49,131 nucleotides of DNA. It comes from an uncultured Proteiniphilum sp. (lineage in GTDB: Bacteria > Bacteroidota > Bacteroidia > Bacteroidales > Dysgonomonadaceae). The translations under genes were made by a program, and so were the position numbers. Below the pieces are notes generated by a model. That model was not told where the DNA came from and did no database searches. It saw only the letters and a list, made by a program, of their open reading frames with translations. Positions 7,800 to 16,259 of this stretch are shown here, one piece after another (position 1 is the first letter of the stretch; each line of letters begins with the position of its first letter). The DNA is taken from contig NZ_CALNAT010000073.1 in NCBI RefSeq assembly GCF_937873925.1, forward strand, positions 1 through 49,131. The letters run 5' to 3'.

Positions 7800-8264
7800 A
7801 TGAAGAAATTATTTTCAATTATGCTCATAACACTGGCATTTTCAGCCGCAGCATCTGCTCAACAGATAGAGAAATTGTTCGATAAATATATGGAAGACGA
7901 ACGCTTCAATTATATTTATAAAAAAGGAAGTGCCGGTTCTATATTAAACAGAACGGATATGGAAAATCTGAAGACGGACGCATTTAATATACACTTTAAA
8001 TCGGACCGGAATAAAGAAAATGAGAAAATGCTTATCCTGAATTCTTCCAATGAAAGTTTTCAGAAGAGTTTTCTCGCCGAAGTAGATAAAGCATTGGAAA
8101 CCGACAAATTTGAAAATACTTCCTATGTACGCAACGGCAAAAGTAACCGCGTATCGGAATACGTACGTAAATCATCCGGCACCCTGGAAGAAGTGCAAGT
8201 CATTGAAAACGGCAGCGGAAATATCGTATTGAAATGGGAAATATACACGGTTAATAACAAATAA
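7800..8264 (+). CDS. Small exported protein of unknown function (possibly DUF6108 family)
   Basis: A 154-residue protein with a clear signal peptide, MKKLFSIMLITLAFSAAASA followed by QQIEKLF. The start at 7800 is chosen because it puts a lysine pair directly before the hydrophobic stretch and avoids overlap with the previous gene; an ATG at 7776 would add eight residues. The mature part is small, charged and without cysteines or catalytic motifs. It is the third gene of the sigma / anti-sigma unit and resembles the small exported proteins that often follow such pairs in Bacteroidota. The family name is from memory and uncertain. Confidence 0.75.
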   Translation: MKKLFSIMLITLAFSAAASAQQIEKLFDKYMEDERFNYIYKKGSAGSILNRTDMENLKTDAFNIHFKSDRNKENEKMLILNSSNESFQKSFLAEVDKALETDKFENTSYVRNGKSNRVSEYVRKSSGTLEEVQVIENGSGNIVLKWEIYTVNNK

Positions 8265-8306
8265 TCAACTGAGACTGAACTCTACTTTTTTTAATATAAA
8301 TACCTG

Positions 8307-8345
8307 AACGGGAATGCGGCGTGAGTCATATTCCCGTTATTTTGC
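8307..8345 (+). terminator. Terminator after the sigma-factor operon
   Basis: AACGGGAAT (8307-8315) pairs with ATTCCCGTT (8330-8338), a 9-bp stem with a 14-nt loop followed by ATTTTGC. It lies 43 nt after the last stop codon of the operon. Confidence 0.75.
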
Positions 8346-8435
8346 TTATCGAAAACATTTTATTCCTACAATTGTTTAAGATACAAGCTAAACCCGACAA
8401 AGCCTCAGTTTCGCCATTGATCCGCATTACTAAAT

Positions 8436-9389
8436 TTGACACGCGTGTTTTCAAACAACAAACCATATCGCGATTTTGCTGAATTCTTCTCGGCAAAATT
8501 TCCCTGTAAAGTGCAGAAGATATCCGTCAATGCCGGTTTTACCTGTCCCAACCGCGACGGCAGCAAAGGACGTGGCGGGTGTACCTATTGCAATAACCAG
8601 AGCTTCAGTCCCGGCTATGGTAGACCAACCAAAAGCATTTCGGAACAATTGGCCGACGGCATCACTTTCTTCTCTCACAAATATCCAGAGATGAAGTACC
8701 TGGCCTATTTTCAATCCTATACCAATACCTACGATAGTCTGGATTCCCTTATCCTGAAATACGAAGAGGCACTCTCCTATCCTGGGGTGGTGGGACTGAT
8801 CGTGGGTACCCGCCCCGACTGTATGCCCGCCGAGCTGCTCGATTATTTTGAAGTGCTTAGCAAAAAAACGTTCGTCATGGTGGAATATGGGGTGGAATCG
8901 ACACTGAATAAAACATTGGAGAGGGTGAACCGGCAACATACCTACGAGGAATCGGCCGGGATGATCCGGGAAACCGCCGGACGGAATATTATGACAGGCG
9001 CACACATGATCCTGGGGCTTCCGGGTGAAAGCACAGAAGATATCCTCTCCCATGCCGACACGCTTTCCCGCCTGCCTTTGACAACATTAAAACTGCATCA
9101 GTTACAGATCATTAAAGGGACAGCGATGGCAAAAGAGTTCCGGTTACTGCCCGAATCATTTCACCTGTTCGGGTTGGATGAATATATTGATCTGTGTGTC
9201 GATTTTGCGGAACGGCTGAACCCGGCGATTTACATCGAGCGGTTCACTTCCCAGTCCCCAAAAAAACTACTGATCGCCCCTGCCTGGGATCAGAAGAACT
9301 ATGTGGTAACCGAAAAAATTATAAAACGATTTCTGGAAAGGGAAACCTGGCAGGGGAGACTGTATAGTCCGCAACAGAAGTCCTTCTGA
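8436..9389 (+). CDS. Radical SAM protein of the YhcC type (TIGR01212-like)
   Basis: A 317-residue radical SAM enzyme. The iron-sulfur cluster cysteines are Cys37, Cys49 and Cys52, in CPNRDGSKGRGGCTYC, the unusual CX11CX2C spacing of the YhcC family instead of CX3CX2C. Further matches are AYFQSYTNTYDSLDSL, VGTRPDC, VEYGVESTLNKTLERVNR and GAHMILGLPGES. The reaction is not established for the family. The start is TTG at 8436 (TTGACACGCGTG); GTG at 8445 is an alternative, and no in-frame ATG precedes the conserved region. It converges with the lipoate ligase gene, with a candidate terminator between them. Confidence 0.88.
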   Translation: MTRVFSNNKPYRDFAEFFSAKFPCKVQKISVNAGFTCPNRDGSKGRGGCTYCNNQSFSPGYGRPTKSISEQLADGITFFSHKYPEMKYLAYFQSYTNTYDSLDSLILKYEEALSYPGVVGLIVGTRPDCMPAELLDYFEVLSKKTFVMVEYGVESTLNKTLERVNRQHTYEESAGMIRETAGRNIMTGAHMILGLPGESTEDILSHADTLSRLPLTTLKLHQLQIIKGTAMAKEFRLLPESFHLFGLDEYIDLCVDFAERLNPAIYIERFTSQSPKKLLIAPAWDQKNYVVTEKIIKRFLERETWQGRLYSPQQKSF

Positions 9390-9390
9390 C

Positions 9391-9427
9391 CCGCCGCAAT
9401 TATTTATGCAGGAGGCGGCTTCTTTTC
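9391..9427 (+). terminator. Candidate terminator between yhcC-like gene and lplA
   Basis: CCGCC (9391-9395) can pair with GGCGG (9414-9418), followed by CTTCTTTT. The stem is short and the loop long, so the support is moderate. The 50-nt gap between the two convergent genes holds nothing else. Confidence 0.42.
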
Positions 9428-9439
9428 GCCGGCTCGCTG

Positions 9440-10165
9440 TTACATCCTGTAATTCCAGCTTCGCTGTGCATATTTGTCTCTCCGTAACTCCTCTATCCTC
9501 CCTTTTTCTTCGTCGCAAAAAGTACCGACATGGTTTGTACCTAACAATAATCCCATCTGCCGGGCAAATTGCCGGAAGAACTGCTCAGGTTCCGGGCTAC
9601 TTCCACGCGTTTTCAAGTATGACCGGATATTTTTCACGGGGCTGGGTACCGAAGCGGTCGCTTTCCTGACCATATCTCTCTTCTCCGCGCTCAGTGCCTT
9701 CAGAAGCATCTGCAGGTCGGTGTCATAGAGCAACGTACCGTGATGCAGTTCCCTGCCCCTGGAAAGATGTGATGCCGTACCCGATATCTTGTATCCCTCC
9801 AGCCAAAGGTCTTTTCGTTTCCTTATTTCAACGGGTATGTCCAGTACGTGAAGCACTTCCACCACCGGATCGAGAAAACGGGCACTCAGCGGCGCCCCCG
9901 TTTTTCCATGGATAAAACTATAATTCAGGTTACCTGTGTCGTGATACACCGCCCCGCCACCAGATAACCGCCGTACAATCCGGATATCGTGCTCAATGCA
10001 GAAATCCTGGTCGACCTCGTTCAATACGGCCTGATTGGATCCGATGATGACACTCGGTTCATTGATGTACAGAAATAAAAAATCTTCTCCTGTTTTTGAG
10101 AAAAGATGTTCTTCCGCAGCCAGGTTAAATGCTGGTGAGGTTGAGTGGGACAGGATAATATTCAT
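9440..10165 (-). CDS. lplA: Lipoate-protein ligase family protein
   Basis: A 241-residue member of the biotin/lipoate ligase fold that attaches lipoate (via lipoyl-AMP) to E2 subunits and GcvH. The core motif RRLSGGGAVYHD is at residues 65-76, followed by GNLNYSFI, and Lys126 in EGYKISGTASHLS matches the catalytic lysine. It is shorter than LplA of Escherichia coli because the C-terminal accessory domain is missing, as in many Bacteroidota ligases. The ATG at 10165 places MNIILSHSTSPAFNLAAEE at the N-terminus as expected; an upstream in-frame start would add 19 poorly conserved residues. A 2-oxoacid dehydrogenase E1 gene is present at the other end of the window, so a lipoate-dependent complex is expected in this organism. 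Confidence 0.9.
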   Translation of the reverse strand: MNIILSHSTSPAFNLAAEEHLFSKTGEDFLFLYINEPSVIIGSNQAVLNEVDQDFCIEHDIRIVRRLSGGGAVYHDTGNLNYSFIHGKTGAPLSARFLDPVVEVLHVLDIPVEIRKRKDLWLEGYKISGTASHLSRGRELHHGTLLYDTDLQMLLKALSAEKRDMVRKATASVPSPVKNIRSYLKTRGSSPEPEQFFRQFARQMGLLLGTNHVGTFCDEEKGRIEELRRDKYAQRSWNYRM

Positions 10166-10243
10166 GACATGAAACGAGCAAGAGAATTGTGAATACACAA
10201 GAAGGTGATGAATACGACACAACTAAAAAACAAATGATTCTAA

Positions 10244-11308
10244 TTATATGAAATTAAACTGATTGTAGTAACCGATAGTCTCGCGGGTCAGGATATCGAG
10301 CTGTGTATAATTTCCCACTTTGACCGGCTGGCGGTATATCAGGTATTCAATCAATGTCTTCATTGCCAGAAACCCCTGATGCTCCGGTTCCTGTCCGATC
10401 AGAAAATCAATATATCCGTTTTGCAGACCCCTTACATTGGGGGCCGTGAGGTCCAGACAAACTAACCTGACATCATTGATCCCGTTTCTGGAGAAATAAT
10501 CAGCAACGATCCCTCCCCGCGAATTGAGTACCACCACTCCTCCGATATCATGATGTGCCTGAAAGAACTGTGACAATTGCTCATCAAACCTTTCCGGTTC
10601 CATAGCGAGGAAGGGGATTTTCCGTACACCGTTGGTGATTTTCTTCTCAGTGAGATAATCGTTGAAACCCTGCTTTCTCAATATACTCGTGTTGGCACTC
10701 TCGTCCCCTATTCTAACCGCCTGCAACATCCCGATATCACTCCCTGAGGGGATGATGGAAGTAATCAGTTTGGCTACCAGGTAACCGCAGACATAATGAT
10801 CGGAAGTAAAGAAAGCGAGCGGCGCAGTATTCTCCAGGGGAGAGTCGACAAAAATATAGGGGACATCTTTTTCATCAAGTTGCCTGCACAAATGAACGGT
10901 TTCCTCCTTGAAAGTAGGACCAATAATGACCGCATCGGCGTCGATCTGCGCTATCTGGTCATATACCTCCCTGCAGGAATAGATATCGTACTGATTATAG
11001 GTATGTATCAAACATTGGACCCGGATATTCTCGAACTCTTCCAACGCATGCGATATACCGGAATGAATGCTCTCCCAGTATTCTCCTTCCATTACATGGG
11101 GAGTGGTGATCGCCACCTTGTATTTCCTCTTTAATGATAAGCCGGAGATATGGATATTCGGCTTGTAGTTTACTTTTTTCAGTACCTCTTCAACGGCTAT
11201 GCGCGCTGACTCCGAGACATTTCCCCTATTATGGAGTATCCGGTCTACCGTGCCTGCCGAGACCCCCGCCATTTCCGCAATATCCTTAATGCGAATTTTT
11301 CGTTGCAT
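10244..11308 (-). CDS. LacI-family transcriptional regulator
   Basis: A 354-residue DNA-binding regulator. The N-terminal helix-turn-helix is IRIKDIAEMAGVSAGTVDRI with the hinge helix near residues 45-60, followed by a periplasmic-binding-protein-like sugar sensor (VAITTPHVMEGEYWESIHSG, ADAVIIGPTF, IGMLQAVRIGDESAN). Valine-aspartate (TVDRIL) in the recognition helix replaces the commoner TVSRVL, a variant seen in Bacteroidota. It is transcribed away from lplA and lies just downstream of the AraC gene on the same strand. Proximity to uxuA and the SDR gene suggests it senses a uronate or hexose derivative, but the ligand is not visible in the sequence. Confidence 0.93.
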   Translation of the reverse strand: MQRKIRIKDIAEMAGVSAGTVDRILHNRGNVSESARIAVEEVLKKVNYKPNIHISGLSLKRKYKVAITTPHVMEGEYWESIHSGISHALEEFENIRVQCLIHTYNQYDIYSCREVYDQIAQIDADAVIIGPTFKEETVHLCRQLDEKDVPYIFVDSPLENTAPLAFFTSDHYVCGYLVAKLITSIIPSGSDIGMLQAVRIGDESANTSILRKQGFNDYLTEKKITNGVRKIPFLAMEPERFDEQLSQFFQAHHDIGGVVVLNSRGGIVADYFSRNGINDVRLVCLDLTAPNVRGLQNGYIDFLIGQEPEHQGFLAMKTLIEYLIYRQPVKVGNYTQLDILTRETIGYYNQFNFI

Positions 11309-11405
11309 ATCAGGTGGATTTTATAGATATTTGATAAACACAGACATGTTAATGAATAAACAAGATAAGTGCAATTGTTTTTACAAAGTAACAAATTAAT
11401 TTCCA

Positions 11406-11449
11406 ATTTCTATAAAAATATAGAAATAAGGCGGTTCAGGTATCCTGAA
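11406..11449 (-). terminator. Two inverted repeats after the araC-type gene
   Basis: ATTTCTATA (11406-11414) and TATAGAAAT (11419-11427) are perfect 9-bp arms; TTCAGG (11435-11440) and CCTGAA (11444-11449) form a second, shorter hairpin. Both lie between the araC stop and the lacI start, so they may end the araC transcript or act as an operator for lacI. Neither has a clean T-run. Confidence 0.35.
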
Positions 11450-11456
11450 AATATTA

Positions 11457-12335
11457 TTACACAGGCTTGTTGAACTCGAGCATATATTGGGTAGGCGTAT
11501 AACCGGTTATTTTTTTAAATTGCCTGTTAAAGTTGGAGATGTTATTATATCCTGTCTCGTAGCAAATTTGAGTAATCGTTAATCTTCGTTCCAGCAAAAG
11601 TTTACAAGCGTAAGTGATCCGGAGTTCATTGATGTATTGAAAACAGGTTTTATTTGTTTTTTCCAGAAAATAACGGCAGAATGCACTTACATTCATCCCT
11701 GCGATATCTGCAATATCTTGCAATGTGATTGTTTTCGTATATTCCCGGTGCAGGAAAGCTTTCACCTTAATGATACGGGGATCTTTATCGTTGGTATTCG
11801 CGAGAGTTTCTTCGCTTTCATCCCTCAATAACCTCTTCTCTTGTGAATGGCTCATCAGCGAAAGGATCTTTATCGTCTCCAAAAGTAAATCGATCCCACT
11901 CAATTGCAGGGCTTTTGTCATTTTTTTTCTTATTGGCCTGTTCGCATTCTTATCAAAATAAATACCATATTTCGCATCTTCGAGTAAACTTTTTATCTGG
12001 GAAAATTCAGGATACTGTTGCAGTGAATACTGGAAAAAATCGTTGGAAAACTGGAGAGTGATAGCGTGTACCCTGTATTTCGAATCGTTTTGATAGTATT
12101 GAATATCATTTCTGTACATGTGGGGAACACTACTTCCCAACAACACCAGATCTTCATCAGAAAACAGCTCGACGTTGTTTCCTACAAACCGGGTGCCTGT
12201 ACTTTTCAAAATATACACAATTTCATACTCTTCATGAAAATGCCAGGGGAATTTGAAATAATCATAGTCGCACCATTTTATCTTGACCGGTGACCCGCTA
12301 CTCAGGTTCAACTTTTCATGCATTATTTTTGCCAT
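11457..12335 (-). CDS. AraC-family transcriptional regulator
   Basis: A 292-residue regulator with an N-terminal cupin-like sensor (FPWHFHEEYEIVYILKSTG near residues 28-46) and a C-terminal pair of helix-turn-helices (KTITLQDIADIAGMNVSAF and RLTITQICYETGYNNISNF). The layout matches sugar-responsive AraC regulators of Bacteroidota. The ATG at 12335 is chosen because a good promoter ends only about 10 nt upstream, ruling out the longer in-frame reading. It is transcribed divergently from uxuA, from back-to-back promoters, so it is a strong candidate regulator of the mannonate genes and possibly of the larger locus downstream. Confidence 0.93.
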   Translation of the reverse strand: MAKIMHEKLNLSSGSPVKIKWCDYDYFKFPWHFHEEYEIVYILKSTGTRFVGNNVELFSDEDLVLLGSSVPHMYRNDIQYYQNDSKYRVHAITLQFSNDFFQYSLQQYPEFSQIKSLLEDAKYGIYFDKNANRPIRKKMTKALQLSGIDLLLETIKILSLMSHSQEKRLLRDESEETLANTNDKDPRIIKVKAFLHREYTKTITLQDIADIAGMNVSAFCRYFLEKTNKTCFQYINELRITYACKLLLERRLTITQICYETGYNNISNFNRQFKKITGYTPTQYMLEFNKPV

Positions 12336-12352
12336 AGCCGTACAATTTAATG

Positions 12353-12417
12353 CAAATATAGTATTAATAACTGCAAATATCAAATTTGTCGGATATTCAT
12401 AAATATGAATACATTTG
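12353..12417. promoter_or_regulatory. Divergent araC / uxuA promoters sharing a palindromic -33 element
   Basis: On the plus strand, TTTG (12385-12388) and TACATTTG (12410-12417) with a 21-nt spacer drive uxuA. On the minus strand, TTTG (12384-12381) and TATATTTG (12360-12353) with a 20-nt spacer drive the araC gene. The two -33 boxes together form the palindrome CAAATTTG (12381-12388). An inverted repeat, ATTCATA-AA-TATGAAT (12395-12410), fills the spacer of the uxuA promoter and is a good operator candidate. Confidence 0.7.
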
Positions 12418-12466
12418 TAAACTGAATAACACCGCCGTTTATCGGCCATAAAACATATAATGAATC

Positions 12467-13684
12467 ATGTTGTTGGAAAGGACTTGGAGATGGTTTGGCA
12501 TGGGCGATACAATCAGCCTGTCCGATTTAAAACAGATCGGCGTAGAAGGTATCGTCACCTCTCTGCATCACATAAAGCCAGGCACTGCCTGGCATATCGA
12601 TGACATCCTGCCCGTAAAAAAAATGATTGAACAGGAAGGCCTTATATGGAGTGTTGTGGAGAGTCTGCCGGTATCTGACGATATAAAATTAGGCACAGGC
12701 AGCCGGGATGAACATATGGAAAATTACAAAACTTCCCTGGTTAACCTGGCTCAATGCGGTATCAAAACAGTCTGCTACAATTTTATGCCTGTGTTGGATT
12801 GGGTAAGGACGGATCTCCGTTACAAAGACAACGATGGCACGGAAACAATGCTGTTTGATTATCACACTTTTGCCGCTTTTGACCTGTACATTCTAAAGAG
12901 AGAGGGTGCAACCGATGATTATCCGGAAAGCATTATCCTGAAAGCAAGGGAAATATACGAGTCTATGGATGATGAGGAGAAAGAGGAACTTGCCTACAAT
13001 ATTGTCATCGTTACACAGGGGTTCATTAATAGTGCCGTTGAAGACACCAATGACTATAAATACCTGTTTCTCCATTCGATAGAACAATATAAAAAAATAG
13101 GATCAGACAAGTTCAGGGATAATCTTTCCCTATTCCTGAAAGAAGTGGTACCTGTTGCCGAAAGGCATGGAATCCGATTGTGCATCCACCCGGATGACCC
13201 CCCTTTTTCTTTATTAGGGCTACCACGCATTGCCAGTACGGTGGAAGACTTTGAGCGGATATTTTCCCAAAACAACTCCCTTGCGAACGGGCTTACTTTT
13301 TGTATTGGCTCTTTAGCAGCCCGAAAAGACAATGATTTACTCCAATTTATTGAGAAATTCGGTGAGCGGATTCATTTTGCACATATCCGGAACCTGAAAT
13401 TTTTAAGTGATCGTTGTTTTTATGAGTCCGGCCATCTGGATGGAGATGTAGATATATACCCGGTCGTGGAGCTATTATTGAAAGAACAATACCGACGGAG
13501 AAATGAAGGACGTGAAGATATAAGGATTCCATTCAGGGCAGATCACGGAAAGAAAATGCTGGATGATTTCCATAGAAAATCCAATCCCGGCTATCCACTG
13601 GTCGGGCGAATGAGAGGACTATCGGAGATCAGGGGGTTGCAAACGGCAATAGAGCGGATTGTGAAAGGTAAAATAAATCCGTAA
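12467..13684 (+). CDS. uxuA: Mannonate dehydratase
   Basis: A 405-residue enzyme converting D-mannonate to 2-keto-3-deoxy-D-gluconate, the step after fructuronate reduction in glucuronate catabolism. ERTWRWFGMGDTISLSDLKQ and GIVTSLHHI at the N-terminus, AQCGIKTVCYNFMPVLDWVRTD, and RLCIHPDDPPFSLLGLPRI with IHFAHIRNL near the C-terminus are UxuA signatures; the His/Asp and His/Cys positions that bind the metal are kept. The length is normal. It is followed by an SDR gene of the mannonate oxidoreductase type 193 nt downstream. A second uxuA-like 5' end occurs at 34002. Confidence 0.96.
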   Translation: MLLERTWRWFGMGDTISLSDLKQIGVEGIVTSLHHIKPGTAWHIDDILPVKKMIEQEGLIWSVVESLPVSDDIKLGTGSRDEHMENYKTSLVNLAQCGIKTVCYNFMPVLDWVRTDLRYKDNDGTETMLFDYHTFAAFDLYILKREGATDDYPESIILKAREIYESMDDEEKEELAYNIVIVTQGFINSAVEDTNDYKYLFLHSIEQYKKIGSDKFRDNLSLFLKEVVPVAERHGIRLCIHPDDPPFSLLGLPRIASTVEDFERIFSQNNSLANGLTFCIGSLAARKDNDLLQFIEKFGERIHFAHIRNLKFLSDRCFYESGHLDGDVDIYPVVELLLKEQYRRRNEGREDIRIPFRADHGKKMLDDFHRKSNPGYPLVGRMRGLSEIRGLQTAIERIVKGKINP

Positions 13685-13877
13685 AGACGCTCCGAAGCGC
13701 TCTCCAGGATAGGAAAACAAATTTAAGATACGATTATTTTCAATAAAAACCAGACATTATATTGATTAAGGAATAAGACTACTGATGATCAGACTTCTAA
13801 AATCTTATTGGATATAAACTCTACTCCATAATTTTTTTAACGAAATCAGGAAATGAAACAGAAAAATAGAAACAAAC

Positions 13878-14684
13878 ATGTTTGACATATCCGGAAAAGT
13901 AGCAGTGGTAACCGGAGCAAGCGGTGTATTAGGGGGAAGTATAGCTGAGTCCCTTATGAAGGCGGGCGTAAAAGTCGTAGCAATGGGGAAAACTAAACAA
14001 AATGTGGAGAACAGGTTAAAACTCCTGCAAAAAATACATCCGGAAACCATTGGTTTAACTTGTGACGTGCTTGATAAGAACGCTTTGACAGAGGCTAAAG
14101 AAAAGATTTTAAGCAAGTGGGGGAGAATAGATATCTTAATCAACTGTGCCGGGGGAAATACGTGCGGTGCAACCTTAACGGACAAACAATCGGTTTTCGA
14201 TATGGAAATCGACAGCTGGGACGAGGTGGTAAATTTGAATATGAACGGAACTGTATACCCGTCATTAATTTTCGGAAAAGTAATGGCGGACCGGAACGAA
14301 GGAGTTATTATAAATGTATCTTCAATGGCAGCATATCTATCCATCACCCGGGTTCCCGGATATTCTGCTGCAAAAACGGCAATTAATAACTTCACCCAAT
14401 GGATGGCAATGGAAATGGCCTTAAAGTTCAGTGATAAAATCAGGGTCAATGCTATTGCTCCCGGCTTTTTTATAGGTAATCAAAACAGGAATGTATTGAT
14501 TAATCCGGATGGAACTTTAACGGAACGAAGCCAAAAGGTCATCGCAAAAACCCCCATGAAACGTTTTGGAGATATCACGGAGCTTAACGGAGCCGTGCAA
14601 TTTCTTTGCTCAGATGCCGCCAGTTTTATTACCGGCACCATAATACCCATTGACGGCGGTTTTAGCTGCTATAGTGGAGTATAA
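13878..14684 (+). CDS. uxuB: SDR-family D-mannonate oxidoreductase (fructuronate reductase)
   Basis: A 268-residue classical short-chain dehydrogenase, probably reducing D-fructuronate to D-mannonate with NADH. The cofactor motif TGASGVLGGSIAE is at residues 13-25, INCAGGN follows, and the catalytic Ser, Tyr and Lys are in NVSSMAAYLSITRVPGYSAAK. PIDGGFSCYSGV at the C-terminus is typical of SDR-type mannonate oxidoreductases such as the Bacillus UxuB/YjmF group, which is unrelated to the long-chain UxuB of Escherichia coli. Its position directly after uxuA supports the function. The 193-nt gap before it holds a weak GC-rich hairpin and no clear promoter. Confidence 0.85.
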   Translation: MFDISGKVAVVTGASGVLGGSIAESLMKAGVKVVAMGKTKQNVENRLKLLQKIHPETIGLTCDVLDKNALTEAKEKILSKWGRIDILINCAGGNTCGATLTDKQSVFDMEIDSWDEVVNLNMNGTVYPSLIFGKVMADRNEGVIINVSSMAAYLSITRVPGYSAAKTAINNFTQWMAMEMALKFSDKIRVNAIAPGFFIGNQNRNVLINPDGTLTERSQKVIAKTPMKRFGDITELNGAVQFLCSDAASFITGTIIPIDGGFSCYSGV

Positions 14685-14765
14685 AAATCAGCGGATCGAA
14701 TAATTTCTGCAAATTTTATACCTGTATATGCAAAAATAATATTTTCTTTTAACAAAATACTAAGG

Positions 14766-14773
14766 TATTTTTG
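14766..14773 (+). promoter_or_regulatory. Candidate -7 box upstream of the polysaccharide locus
   Basis: TATTTTTG matches TAnnTTTG. No good -33 box lies 19-21 nt upstream. If used, the leader to the first DUF6807 gene would be about 190 nt. The 287-nt gap 14685-14971 otherwise holds only very short reading frames (for example 14788-14841) and A/T-rich sequence. Confidence 0.4.
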
Positions 14774-14971
14774 TAATCTGAGCCTTAATGAAAATTAATT
14801 GTATTGAAGATTTATCCCAACTGTCCACGTACAACAAATAAGGCCGATATTATGGAATATAAGCATTTTTATTAAAAATGACGGAGGAAATGGAAACAGC
14901 TGAATAAGTTCAAGCTTGTCTGTAAATAGCAACTTACGGAAATATTGTGTAAATCTAAACAAATCAGAGAA

Positions 14972-16255
14972 ATGAAAAGAAAAACTTCAAATCTATCAAG
15001 AGGAATGTTATTCACATTTGTGTGGATATCTTCTTTATATGTATCTGCTCAAACGATTAACGTTTCTATTAATATTAAAGAATCCTGCATTGATATGCCG
15101 GTCTCGGTTTCAGTGGATGATTTAATGGGTAATATAAACAGTGAAACGTTAATACTATATGAGATCACTCCATCAGGACAAAAATTCATACACAGCCAGT
15201 TAGAATCAGATTATACTTCTCGCCTTTGGTTTATATTAGAAGGTTTTTCCGCAAAAAATTCAACAAGGAATTTCGTGCTTAAATTTCAGGAGCGGGATTC
15301 TCTCAATAAGTTGAATACTGATATTCATATTTATAAATCGGGAGAAAACCTCACCCTCCGTCAGAAAGAGCAGCAGATTTTAAGCTATCGTTTTGGCACG
15401 ATGTACCCACCCGAGGGGGTTGATCCTTTGTTTAAGCGCTCAGGATTCATCCATCCCCTGTGGTCTCCGGGAGGTGAAGTATTAACCCGTGTGCAGGCTC
15501 CCGATCATTATCACCATTATGGTATCTGGGGGCCGTGGACGTTAACTCACATAAATGACCGGAAAGTCGATTTCTGGAATTTGTATGAAGGCCAGGGAAC
15601 GGTGAAGTTTGCAGGCTTCCTGTCCGAAACAACCGGAAGTGTATTCTCAGGTTTTCGCGCGTTGCAGCAACATATTGATTTTGGGGCAAAGGGAGAAGAC
15701 CAGATAGCGATCAATGAGAGTCTGGATGTGAGAGTCTGGAACATAAACGACAAGGTAAGGGTCATTGACTACACCACTATATTAAATACGCCATTGCCGA
15801 ACGGTATCATGCTCGACGCATACAGGTATGGAGGTGGTATTGGTTTCAGGGCAACAGAAAAATGGACGAAGGATAACTCCACTGTGCTGACATCTGAAGG
15901 GAAAACAAGGATAGATGCGGATGGCAGCAACGCGCGTTGGTGTATTGTGGAAGGGGAATCGGAAGTAAAGGAAGGCCGGTCAGGCATTCTCTTCCTGAGC
16001 CATCCCTCAAACCGTGCACATCCCGAGCCTATGCGTGTTTGGCCGATGGATGCAAACGGAGGCAGAGGCGACATGTACTTCGAATTTACCCCCATTCGCC
16101 ATGAATCGTGGGAACTGCAAAAAGGAAATAACTATGTTCTTAAATACAGGATGATAGTCTTTGATGGAGAAATCGACAAAGAGACTGCAGAAATGTATTG
16201 GAACGGTTTCTCTTTGACACCGGAAATTAAAATCAATTCAAAAAATAAATTATAA
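14972..16255 (+). CDS. DUF6807 (PmoA-like) family exported protein
   Basis: A 427-residue protein with an N-terminal signal sequence (MKRKTSNLSRGMLFTFVWIS... ending VSAQ). The central and C-terminal part carries the DUF6807 pattern: HPLWSPGGEVLTR, DHYHHYGIWGPWTL, RVIDYTTILNTP, and FLSHPSNRAHPEPMRVWP. Family members are often next to Gfo/Idh/MocA oxidoreductases in polysaccharide loci, but the reaction is unknown to me. The ATG at 14972 is used; an in-frame TTG upstream would add nine residues before the signal. The stop is 4 nt before a second DUF6807 gene, so the two are translated from one message and may work together. Confidence 0.83.
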   Translation: MKRKTSNLSRGMLFTFVWISSLYVSAQTINVSINIKESCIDMPVSVSVDDLMGNINSETLILYEITPSGQKFIHSQLESDYTSRLWFILEGFSAKNSTRNFVLKFQERDSLNKLNTDIHIYKSGENLTLRQKEQQILSYRFGTMYPPEGVDPLFKRSGFIHPLWSPGGEVLTRVQAPDHYHHYGIWGPWTLTHINDRKVDFWNLYEGQGTVKFAGFLSETTGSVFSGFRALQQHIDFGAKGEDQIAINESLDVRVWNINDKVRVIDYTTILNTPLPNGIMLDAYRYGGGIGFRATEKWTKDNSTVLTSEGKTRIDADGSNARWCIVEGESEVKEGRSGILFLSHPSNRAHPEPMRVWPMDANGGRGDMYFEFTPIRHESWELQKGNNYVLKYRMIVFDGEIDKETAEMYWNGFSLTPEIKINSKNKL

Positions 16256-16259
16256 GCAC

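Noticed and set aside
10170..10180. A third TGAAACGAGCA, as in leader copies A and B, upstream of lplA
   Set aside because: Only the 11-nt core is shared; the following GCGAGTTCC and AAATAATCG blocks are absent and it points into the 3' end of the LacI gene. Too little to call a leader copy.
12336..12449. N-terminal extension of the AraC-type regulator
   Set aside because: It would run through the divergent promoter region; the predicted transcript starts inside it.
13728..13740. Reverse-strand AAAATAATCGTAT resembling the 3' block of the leader family
   Set aside because: No start codon follows and the GTTCC block is missing; a 13-nt A/T-rich match may be chance.
14788..14841. 17-codon open frame in the leader of the polysaccharide locus
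   Set aside because: No similarity to a leader peptide, no attenuator hairpin, and several equally short frames nearby.
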